Origin: Deltaproteobacteria bacterium | Lineage (GTDB): Bacteria > Myxococcota_A > UBA796 > SXON01 | Direction: 5' to 3' | Assembly: GCA_014191855.1 (NCBI GenBank) | Contig: BJHF01000035.1 | Location: 1-58,528 of the forward strand | Length of the DNA: 58,528 bases | Shown: piece after piece, positions 8,110 through 14,970 of the stretch | Layout of the letters: every line of letters starts with the position of its first letter | Position numbering within the stretch: the stretch's first letter is position 1 | Translations under genes and position numbers: made by a program | The notes under the pieces: generated by a model | What the model saw: the letters and a program-made list of their open reading frames with translations, nothing else | Told to the model about the DNA's origin: nothing | Databases searched by the model: none

Positions 8110-9437
8110 CGCAGCGCCCCGATGCGCTCGGTGTAGCCGAAGCCGGTGCCTAGGGGGGAGCTCATCTGCCAGCGCACGGAGTCGTCCGCATTCAGTTGGA
8201 GGACCACCCCCGCGGGCGAATAGGTCACACGCGTGCCGCCATCTGCGTCCCGCTCCACGTCTCCCAGCGCGTAATTCCAGATCTCGGGGTCGGAGTAATA
8301 CGCCCAACGTTGGGTGAGCGTCGTTCGACCCGCATCGAAGCCGTATTCGACCGGGTGCGACACGCGGTCGTCGGGCGAGTTGTCAAACACCAACAGCCCG
8401 TCCTCAAGCCACTGGAATTGGTGCTGACCGGAGAACGCCTCCGACGCCTCCGCGAACGGCAGGGTTGGGTTGTCACCCCCGACTCGTTCGGCGACTTCTC
8501 CAGTGGAACGGTCGATCTTCACGAGCATGTCGAGGTTGCGCATCCCAAGCCAGTAGCCGTCCGAGTCGGCGTCGTAGTCGATGGCATTGGCGTGGGTCCA
8601 CAGGTTGCCGTCGTCGTACAGCGAGGGGTTCTCGATGGGGTCGAAGTCATCGAACGCGCTCCAAACCACGGTGCTCGTGCCATCTTTGGCAAGCTCCTCG
8701 ATCGCGTTTCCGCGGTATTCGATCCCCTCCACCGTGCGCGTGTCGTTTACAATTGCCGCGATCGTACCATCAGGAAGCTCCTCAAAGTCATGGTTCGCGG
8801 TGCGGATGTGGTAGCGCGCCAGCTCCTCGCCATCGAACCCGACCCGCACGATGGCTGGGTCCCCCTCCGGGTTCTCTCCGTACGCCGCGACCATGTAGAG
8901 CACGCTGGCGCCGTCTACAGAGAGCCGAACTCGCGTCACCCCCATGCCTTGCCCCTCCACGTGGTACCAGACGACTCGGCCCTGAAGGTCGAAGATCGCG
9001 GCGGCGGTGTCGGCCCCGAGGGTGGGCATCAGCAGCAGGTCGGTACCCTCATCGGGGGTGCCCTCAACCGTGAGGTCCGCGAGCCCCGCCGGGAGGGTGC
9101 TGGTGGAGCCGGTCGCCGCCTCCCCGCTGGCCCGCTCCTCGGCTTCCGTGCATCCCACGCTGAATGAAACATCCCGGTTGGAGGGTAGATTCAGCAAGAT
9201 ACGACGATGGGTGACCGATGGCTTCGGCTCCCGAAGCGTGGTGAACGAGACCTCCCCCTCCAGGCCGTACCTCACGTCGCCCACGCACTCCCGGTCGGTC
9301 GTCCACGTGGCCACCAGCACGGTCGCCATGTGGGGGCTGGGCTCGGCCGAGATCTCGGAGAACACCAGGGGGCCGCAGCCCGTGGAAAACACCGTCAGAA
9401 GCAGGGCGATGACGGATACTGGCGGCGCGGCTCGCAT
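8106..9437 (-). CDS. Arylsulfotransferase-like (ASST-type propeller) lipoprotein
   Basis: A 443-residue lipoprotein, with the lipobox Cys at about residue 21 (TVFSTGC). The body matches the ASST/Arylsulfotran_2 propeller pattern: HDFEELPDGTIAAIVND, then LWTHANAIDYDADSDGYW, then GQHQFQWLEDGLLVFDN. True ASSTs transfer sulfate between phenolic compounds in the periplasm through a His nucleophile. The His in WTHANAID is a candidate, but many family members have no tested activity. It starts 15 bp after the GMC oxidoreductase gene and overlaps the FG-GAP lipoprotein start, so it belongs to the same operon. The co-occurrence with alcohol-oxidising enzymes could mean an aryl or alkyl sulfate substrate (inference). 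Confidence 0.75.
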   Translation of the reverse strand: MRAAPPVSVIALLLTVFSTGCGPLVFSEISAEPSPHMATVLVATWTTDRECVGDVRYGLEGEVSFTTLREPKPSVTHRRILLNLPSNRDVSFSVGCTEAEERASGEAATGSTSTLPAGLADLTVEGTPDEGTDLLLMPTLGADTAAAIFDLQGRVVWYHVEGQGMGVTRVRLSVDGASVLYMVAAYGENPEGDPAIVRVGFDGEELARYHIRTANHDFEELPDGTIAAIVNDTRTVEGIEYRGNAIEELAKDGTSTVVWSAFDDFDPIENPSLYDDGNLWTHANAIDYDADSDGYWLGMRNLDMLVKIDRSTGEVAERVGGDNPTLPFAEASEAFSGQHQFQWLEDGLLVFDNSPDDRVSHPVEYGFDAGRTTLTQRWAYYSDPEIWNYALGDVERDADGGTRVTYSPAGVVLQLNADDSVRWQMSSPLGTGFGYTERIGALR

Positions 9438-9452
9438 GAGGGCGCCACCACA

Positions 9453-11336
9453 CTACCCCAGCGCGGCGCCCACCGCATCGGCGGCGCGCAGCGACAACGC
9501 CATGATCGAGAGCTGCGGGTTCACGCCCGGAGAGCCGGGGAGCGCGCTTGCATCCACGACGTAGAGGCCGGGCACGTCGTGGCACAGGTGGTTCGCGTCC
9601 ACCACCGAGCGCGCGGCGTCCGCGCCCATGCGGCAGGTTCCCGCGGGATGATAGGCGGTGAGGTCGAAGTGCCGGGCGGCCATACTCGCGTTCTCGAACC
9701 GCGCCACGTCGGCGAGCGTATGGAGGCGCTCGTGGCCCATCGCGGGTTGCCTCACTTCGCGCGCGCCGGCCGCGAGGTACAACCGCGCGAGCAGGCCCAG
9801 GCCCCGCTGCACCCGGGCGGTGTCTTTGCGGTTGAGCCAGTAGGTGATGCGCGGCTCGCCGCTACGTGTGGCAGAAACCCGCCCGCGGGAGGTGTCTTTC
9901 ACCAGGAACCCGAAGAGCATCGTGTGCTGTGCCTGCTCCATGAGCGCCGTCCACGCGGGGCCGAAGCCGGGTGTCATCGCCGCCGTGAGCTCGAGCGGCA
10001 GCGACGAGCCTTCGAACAGCAGGCCTTCGTCATGGAATTCGTTGATGCCATACCCCTGGGGCACGGAGCGGAACCCATCGACGCGCTCGTCGAACAGGCC
10101 CATCGACGCCGTGGCGGGATGGATGCTCAGGTTGCGGCCGACCTCGCCCGAGGTGTTGGCGAGGCCTTGCCGCAAGAGCAGCGCCGGCGTGCCCAGGGCT
10201 CCACACGCCAGCACCACGGCCCGCGCACGTACCTGCACCTCCCGCTCGCCGACCCGCGCCCGAACGCCCACCGCCCGGCCGTTCTCGGTGACGACGCTCT
10301 CCACCTTTGCTCCGGTAACCAACATCGCCCCCGCGCTCAGCGCACGCGGCACATAGGACACGTTTGTGGAGCGCTTTGCGTCGGTGGGGCAGCCGAACAC
10401 ACACACGCCTTGGCCATCGCAGCCGGGGGCGTTTCGCGCCAGCGGGTGATGCGCCCAGCCGAGCGCGTCGCATCCCCGGGCCACGATGTCGCCGATCCGC
10501 CCGATGGCGGCCGGCGACGACGGGGCGATCTCGAGATCGCGCTCCACGGCGGAATAGTACGGGTCTAGCGCCTCGGCGGTGAGCCCCGTGATTCCGCTGG
10601 ATTCCCGCCACTCCGCGAGGGTATTCGTCGGCACCCGGAAGCAGGTCCCCGAGTTGATGAGGGTCGTCCCGCCAACCCCGCGCCCGACCGGGATCGGAAT
10701 CACCGTGTTTCCAAGTGCAACCGTCGCGCCTCCATTGCGGTAAAGGCGTCGCATCATGTCCACCGGGCGGCCAGTGAAGTCGGTGCGGGTGTGGTGCGCG
10801 CCCTCCTCCAACAAACACACGCCGAACCCCGCTTCCGCGAGCCTCGCGGCGAGCGGGGCGCCGCCCGCACCGGTGCCGACCACCACGACGTCGCACTCCA
10901 GCGTTTCGTCGAGCAGGGTGGCGCCGTCCACGACGCCTTCGCGCCACCGGGCGGGCTCATTTGCGGTCGGGGTTCCGTGGCCGTACTCGCAGCCCAACCT
11001 CGTGTGCTGGCGCGGATCCTCGAACGCCGCGAGCTTGAGCGGCGCGAGCAGTCCCCGAAGCAGGTTCCGGGTGCTCTCACGCCGGTCGAGGCTCTCCAGT
11101 ATGGCGAGGCGACGCCCCAGGGGCAAGCTGGCGAAGTGGTGGCGAGTGGTCGCGAGCGCCCAACCGTCTACGAACATCGCAAGGGCCCGCCAACCGGGCG
11201 CGAGGGCGGGATGGATGTCGGCGAGGCCCGCTTGCAAGCGGGCGACCGTCGCCGCGTCGCCGCCGAAGAGGCCGCGGCCCGGCGGCACGGCTGTTTCGGC
11301 GATCGCGGCGTACACCCGGGGATCGTAGAGGTTCAC
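9453..11336 (-). CDS. GMC-family FAD oxidoreductase (long-chain alcohol oxidase-like)
   Basis: A 627-residue flavoenzyme expected to oxidise an alcohol to an aldehyde. The FAD-binding dinucleotide motif VVVGTGAGGAPLAARLAEAG starts near residue 150, after an N-terminal extension of about 145 residues as in long-chain fatty alcohol oxidases. The C-terminal active site shows HPAGTCRMG and NPQLSIMALS, giving the His/Asn pair typical of GMC enzymes. A Cys-rich stretch, CDGQGVCVFGCPTDAKRS, is also shared with the fatty alcohol oxidase subgroup. The GTG start overlaps the upstream stop in GTGA. With the divergent aldehyde dehydrogenase and a FadR-type regulator, this suggests alcohol-to-acid oxidation of a lipid-like substrate. 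Choline or cholesterol oxidase specificity is not excluded. Confidence 0.85.
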   Translation of the reverse strand: MNLYDPRVYAAIAETAVPPGRGLFGGDAATVARLQAGLADIHPALAPGWRALAMFVDGWALATTRHHFASLPLGRRLAILESLDRRESTRNLLRGLLAPLKLAAFEDPRQHTRLGCEYGHGTPTANEPARWREGVVDGATLLDETLECDVVVVGTGAGGAPLAARLAEAGFGVCLLEEGAHHTRTDFTGRPVDMMRRLYRNGGATVALGNTVIPIPVGRGVGGTTLINSGTCFRVPTNTLAEWRESSGITGLTAEALDPYYSAVERDLEIAPSSPAAIGRIGDIVARGCDALGWAHHPLARNAPGCDGQGVCVFGCPTDAKRSTNVSYVPRALSAGAMLVTGAKVESVVTENGRAVGVRARVGEREVQVRARAVVLACGALGTPALLLRQGLANTSGEVGRNLSIHPATASMGLFDERVDGFRSVPQGYGINEFHDEGLLFEGSSLPLELTAAMTPGFGPAWTALMEQAQHTMLFGFLVKDTSRGRVSATRSGEPRITYWLNRKDTARVQRGLGLLARLYLAAGAREVRQPAMGHERLHTLADVARFENASMAARHFDLTAYHPAGTCRMGADAARSVVDANHLCHDVPGLYVVDASALPGSPGVNPQLSIMALSLRAADAVGAALG

Positions 11337-11743
11337 GACCGCGCCATGGGCATCAGCCAGGAGAGGGCGAACGCTGGGAGCTCACGAAGGGAAAAGCGCA
11401 GGTTACCCCTTGCGCGCTCGGCGCCCGCCGGATCATGGAGCACGATGGGGAGCACGGTCATGGAGCGAACGGCGGCGCGCGGCGAAGGCGACTTCTGGCC
11501 GAGGAGCATCCAGTCTCCCCTTGGGCCGGGGATCCGTACACGGTAGCGGATGAAGCCCAGGCCGATGGTCAGCGCACCTTCGCACGCCGTCGCATCGAGC
11601 AGCCCTTGCGAGAAGGCCGTTCCGGCCAAGCGAAAGTAGCCACCGCCTTCCCCGGTGGCGCGCACGGTGAACGCGGTCTGGTGCGCCTGGCCGGCGCTGT
11701 CGGTGAGCGTACCGGCCATGGTCTCTGCGAAGCCGAGGGTCAT
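11333..11743 (-). CDS. Conserved small protein, operonic partner of the GMC oxidoreductase
   Basis: A 136-residue soluble protein without signal peptide or membrane segment. It is mostly beta-strand-like with alternating hydrophobic residues (TAFTVRATGEGGGYFRLAG, IRYRVRIPGPRGDWMLLGQ). I do not recognise a catalytic motif. It begins one base after the upstream stop and overlaps the oxidase start by four bases, so it is almost certainly made with them. The beta-rich pattern and position between a lipocalin-like protein and a GMC enzyme suggest an accessory or lipid-binding role; this is inference only. It may represent a domain that in other bacteria is fused to GMC proteins. Confidence 0.7.
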   Translation of the reverse strand: MTLGFAETMAGTLTDSAGQAHQTAFTVRATGEGGGYFRLAGTAFSQGLLDATACEGALTIGLGFIRYRVRIPGPRGDWMLLGQKSPSPRAAVRSMTVLPIVLHDPAGAERARGNLRFSLRELPAFALSWLMPMARS

Positions 11744-11744
11744 C

Positions 11745-12704
11745 TCACACCACCGGAAAGGCAGGGTTGGGCTCCGAGCGGAGCAGCTCCAGCGCGCCGC
11801 CGTGGGGCGACTGGCAGTGAAAAGCGGGCTCACCACGTGGTGAAACCTCCAAGAGCGTGTCGGCCAGCTTGCTATTGAAGCAGTACGACATGCGCCCGTC
11901 GGGGTTGGCGTAGCCGAGGCACGCCATCGGTCGGCCGGCAGCGTCCATCCGGAGGCGGGCTTCGCCGTCGCGCCCGCGCATCCGAAGCGTCCAGCGTTGG
12001 TCGGTGATCGTGGCCTCCTGGCGCCACAAGTCCACGATGCTGTCGAAGCGGTACTCGCGCTCGCCGCGGCGCACCACCAGCGCGCTCAGTCGCGGGGAGA
12101 GCCGTGTGCCGAGGCGGATCCGCCCGGTGAAGCCCTCCGCCATCGTGGGCACCTCCCCAGGAAAAACACACTGCCCCCAGGCGTACTCGGGGGCGTGTTC
12201 CTTGCCCCAGTTGTGCCCCTGCATCCCGAGCCACTCGTGCACCTCCCAGCGCTGCCCGAAGCAGTGCGCCGTGCCCTCGAAGCGCGCCGCCGGCACGGGG
12301 GAAAGCAGCTTCGACTTGGGGAAGGGCGCGGTGAGCATCCACGCGAAAGGGAACATCGAGAGGGGCGCGCCGACTGGACCGGCGAGCGGCGTGAACGCGA
12401 GGTTGAAGGCGGCCGCGCCGGCCTGCCCCGAGATCGTGCCACCGAGGAGGTTGAAGCGGAACGTGCCCGCGGAAAGCGAGTCGGCGAGGGCGTGTCGGTC
12501 GCACGGGTGGGTGTCGCGATGCGCGTAGGTTGAGTTCGTTTCACCGTCGAAGGCGATGAACCACGTTTCGGCCACCGCGTCGCCGACCAGCGGCGCGAGC
12601 AGCGTGAGCTTCACCCACACGGCCAGCGGGCGAGACGGGTGGTTTGCCCGCAGGAAGTAGCTCTCGACGTGCCCAGGATCGCCCGGGTACCGGAGCGAGT
12701 TCAT
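11745..12704 (-). CDS. CrtC/AttH-like lipocalin-fold protein
   Basis: A 319-residue protein resembling the hydroxyneurosporene synthase (CrtC)/AttH/tocopherol cyclase-like group of double-lipocalin proteins, which bind or hydrate isoprenoid-type lipids. Supporting features are the Trp-rich beta pattern, FNLAFTPLAGPVGAPLSM in the first half, and the signature GMQGHNWGKEHAPEYAWGQC in the middle. No signal peptide is seen. ATG at 12704 follows a GGAAGG ribosome site and overlaps the regulator's stop (ATGA). The longer frame starting at 13076 is a shadow of the regulator gene. Family placement is by motif similarity, so the reaction is left open. Confidence 0.65.
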   Translation of the reverse strand: MNSLRYPGDPGHVESYFLRANHPSRPLAVWVKLTLLAPLVGDAVAETWFIAFDGETNSTYAHRDTHPCDRHALADSLSAGTFRFNLLGGTISGQAGAAAFNLAFTPLAGPVGAPLSMFPFAWMLTAPFPKSKLLSPVPAARFEGTAHCFGQRWEVHEWLGMQGHNWGKEHAPEYAWGQCVFPGEVPTMAEGFTGRIRLGTRLSPRLSALVVRRGEREYRFDSIVDLWRQEATITDQRWTLRMRGRDGEARLRMDAAGRPMACLGYANPDGRMSYCFNSKLADTLLEVSPRGEPAFHCQSPHGGALELLRSEPNPAFPVV

Positions 12705-13414
12705 GAGGGCGCCTTCCCGTTCGCGTTCAGGCCGATCGGGGAGAGGGCGTGGGCCCGCATCGCGGCGCCGGCCGCCGCCGGGTCGCGCGCGCGCAGCGCC
12801 CCGACGAGGCGCTGGTGGTGCCCGACCTCGAACACGCCGGGCCCGTACATCGGAAGGAACCGGTCGCGACCGGCCAGGTACACGTCCCGCACGACGTTCG
12901 CGAACAACGCCAGCACCCGATTCCCGGTGATGGCGACGAGCTGCTGGAAGAACTCGTAGTCGAGCTCTTGCAGGGTAGCCGCCTTGCCCCGAGCATCCTC
13001 CATGCGACGCACCAGGGCGTCGAGCCGGGAGATCGAGGCCGCATCCGCCTTCACCGCCGCCTGTTCGGCCGACCAACCGAGCAGCATCGCGCGCACTTCG
13101 TGAAGATCGTGCAGCACCTCGGGGGCCACCGGCCCGCTGGCTTCGAGGAGGTGGGGAATGAGGTCGATCCCCGCCGACAACAAGAAGTCCCTCACCTTGG
13201 TGGCGCCGCCATGCCGTACCTGAACGAGGCCCCAGGCCTCGAGGCGCTTGACAGCCTCCCGCACGGAGGAGCGGTTGACTTCGTGGGTTTCAGCGAGATC
13301 CCGCTCCGAAGGCAGGGCATCGCCCGGCCGGAGCCGCCCGGTGAGGATGGCGCTGCGGAGCGTGCTGGCGAGGCGTTCGGAGGTGTTTGCCATAACTGGC
13401 CCGACCAGTACCAT
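12701..13414 (-). CDS. FadR-subfamily GntR transcriptional regulator
   Basis: A 237-residue GntR regulator: N-terminal winged helix (LRPGDALPSERDLAETHEVNRSSVREAVKRLE, shown here only as its region at ~residues 28-60) and an all-helical FCD effector domain with the metal/ligand-type residues DYEFF and GHHQRLVGAL. This layout defines the FadR subgroup. ATG at 13414 is preferred because GGGAG lies six bases upstream; ATG at 13393 is the alternative. A 17-bp palindrome overlaps codons just after the 13414 start and a second lies 77 bp away before the aldehyde dehydrogenase. The protein therefore probably represses itself with its operon and also the divergent gene, with release by an acyl- or acid-type ligand (inference). 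Confidence 0.88.
   Translation of the reverse strand: MVLVGPVMANTSERLASTLRSAILTGRLRPGDALPSERDLAETHEVNRSSVREAVKRLEAWGLVQVRHGGATKVRDFLLSAGIDLIPHLLEASGPVAPEVLHDLHEVRAMLLGWSAEQAAVKADAASISRLDALVRRMEDARGKAATLQELDYEFFQQLVAITGNRVLALFANVVRDVYLAGRDRFLPMYGPGVFEVGHHQRLVGALRARDPAAAGAAMRAHALSPIGLNANGKAPS
13394..13410. promoter_or_regulatory. FadR-type operator 1 (at the regulator's own start)
   Basis: AACTGGCCCGACCAGTA contains the arms ACTGG and CCAGT around a 5-bp centre. The core TGGCCCGACCA closely matches the FadR-type TGGTCNGACCA palindrome. It covers the first codons of the regulator (if translated from 13414), fitting autorepression. Confidence 0.7.
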
Positions 13415-13470
13415 GAGAAGCTCCCACCTGCAAGGGGTTGACAAGCCTCTCCCGGGAGGTGAGAGCCACA

Positions 13471-13487
13471 AACTGGACGGACCAGTT
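13471..13487. promoter_or_regulatory. FadR-type operator 2 (before the aldehyde dehydrogenase)
   Basis: AACTGGACGGACCAGTT has perfect 6-bp arms AACTGG/CCAGTT around ACGGA. It ends one base before the ATG of the aldehyde dehydrogenase at 13489. Centre-to-centre distance to operator 1 is 77 bp, so both promoters could be controlled together. A TTGACA hexamer at 13438-13443 lies between the two sites. Confidence 0.75.
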
Positions 13488-13488
13488 C

Positions 13489-14880
13489 ATGCCGCAACCC
13501 GCTTTCGACCTCCTCCGCCGCGGCTACCTCCGCGATCCCGACCCATCGCTCGCCGAGCGGGTGGATCGCCTCGTCCGGCTGGAGCACCTGCTCGTGGACG
13601 AAGCCGAGCGCTTCGTTACCGCGATCGACGCCGACTTTGGCGGCCGGTCCCGCACGGAAACGCTGCTCGCCGACATCGCCACGACCCTCGACTCGGTGCG
13701 TCATGCGCGGCGCCACCTGCGCGGCTGGATGCGACCGGAGCGTGTCGACCCGCACCCGGTCTTCCGGCCCTCCCGCGGCTGGGTGGAGCGGGTTCCGAAG
13801 GGGGTCGTCGGCATCATCGCCCCTTGGAACTACCCGGTGAACCTGGCGTTGGGGCCGATGGTCGCGGCGCTCGCGGCGGGGAACCGCGTGCTGCTCAAGC
13901 CCTCCGAGGTCACCCCCCGCACGGCGGCGCTGCTCGGGCGAGCGCTGCGGGACCGGTTTACGGCAGAGGAGGTGGCAGTGGTGGAGGGCAACGCCGAGGT
14001 CGCGCGCGCCGTCACCTCGCTGCCGCTCGACCACCTGTTTTTCACGGGATCAACGGCCGTCGGGACGCTGGTCGCCCAAGCGGCCGCAGCGTCGCTCGTT
14101 CCGGTGACGTTGGAGCTCGGCGGCAAGTCGCCCGTGCTGGTGACGCGGGACGCTCCGATGGCTCACGCTGCGGCCCGCGTGGCCGTCGGGAAGCTGTTCA
14201 ACGCCGGGCAAACCTGCATCGCGCCCGACTACGTGCTGCTACCGCGGGGCAAGTTGGATGTGTTCGTGGCCGCGTTCCGCGATGCGGTGGAGCGTATGGG
14301 CCCCAGCGCCCGCCAAACGGCGGTCATCTCGGACCGCGCCCATGCTCGGTTATTGGCGTTGTTGGCGGAGGCCGAGGCGGGCGGAGCGACGCTGGAGCAT
14401 GTCGGGAGCGACGGGGCGGGGCGTCGGATGGCGCCGGTGTTGGTGCTTCATCCGCCCGCTCACGGCCGCTTGCTCACGGAGGAGTTGTTCGGCCCGGTGC
14501 TGCCCATCCTTGAATACGACAGCCTCGATACGGCGATCCGCTACGTTCAGGGCCGTCCCCGGCCGCTCGCGTTCTACGTGTTCGAGCCGGATGTGCGTCG
14601 CGCGGAGTCGCTCCTGCGCCGCGTGGTCAGCGGTGGCGCCTCGATCAACGACACCCTCGTTCACTTCGGTCAGGAGAACCTTCCCTTTGGTGGTGTGGGT
14701 CAGAGCGGGGTGGGCGCCTACCACGGGCGCGCCGGCTTCGACTCCTTCTCGCACATTCGCGGCGTGTTGTCGGCGAGCGCCTTCGCGCCAGCGCGGCATC
14801 TGCTCGCGCCACCCTACGGCCGCCTGCTCGAGGGCGCGCTCGCGGCGCTCCGTGGCCCGCTGGGACGGCTCACGGCGTAG
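13489..14880 (+). CDS. Aldehyde dehydrogenase (coniferyl-aldehyde dehydrogenase-like)
   Basis: A 463-residue NAD(P)-dependent aldehyde dehydrogenase that should convert an aldehyde to the acid. Visible are the Rossmann/active-site pieces KGVVGIIAPWNYPVNLALGP, FFTGSTAVG, the catalytic-base segment TLELGGKSPVLV, and the catalytic Cys in FNAGQTCIAPDYVLL. Length and N-terminal pattern resemble CalB-type coniferyl and medium/long-chain aldehyde dehydrogenases. An in-frame GTG at 13459 preceded by GGGAGG is an alternative start, which would place the operator inside the coding region. The gene is divergent from the FadR-type regulator and alcohol oxidase genes, so the oxidase's aldehyde product is its likely substrate. 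Confidence 0.92.
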   Translation: MPQPAFDLLRRGYLRDPDPSLAERVDRLVRLEHLLVDEAERFVTAIDADFGGRSRTETLLADIATTLDSVRHARRHLRGWMRPERVDPHPVFRPSRGWVERVPKGVVGIIAPWNYPVNLALGPMVAALAAGNRVLLKPSEVTPRTAALLGRALRDRFTAEEVAVVEGNAEVARAVTSLPLDHLFFTGSTAVGTLVAQAAAASLVPVTLELGGKSPVLVTRDAPMAHAAARVAVGKLFNAGQTCIAPDYVLLPRGKLDVFVAAFRDAVERMGPSARQTAVISDRAHARLLALLAEAEAGGATLEHVGSDGAGRRMAPVLVLHPPAHGRLLTEELFGPVLPILEYDSLDTAIRYVQGRPRPLAFYVFEPDVRRAESLLRRVVSGGASINDTLVHFGQENLPFGGVGQSGVGAYHGRAGFDSFSHIRGVLSASAFAPARHLLAPPYGRLLEGALAALRGPLGRLTA

Positions 14881-14902
14881 CGGCGGTCGGGTCATCGTCG
14901 GC

Positions 14903-14970
14903 CTGTAGGGCCGTTCGCCGGCCGCGCAGGTGCACTCGACTCGGCGGCGGCGACTGAACGGCTCCTACAG
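14903..14970. terminator. Long hairpin between convergent genes
   Basis: CTGTAGGGCCGTTC at 14903-14916 pairs with GAACGGCTCCTACAG at 14956-14970, giving a 14-bp stem with one bulged base. The hairpin spans the gap after the aldehyde dehydrogenase and includes the stop codon of the convergent gene. It could terminate transcription from both sides, though no U-tract is present. Confidence 0.5.

Noticed and set aside
13438..13466. Sigma-70 promoter from TTGACA at 13438
   Set aside because: No acceptable -10 hexamer at 16-18 bp; left as a possible -35 only.
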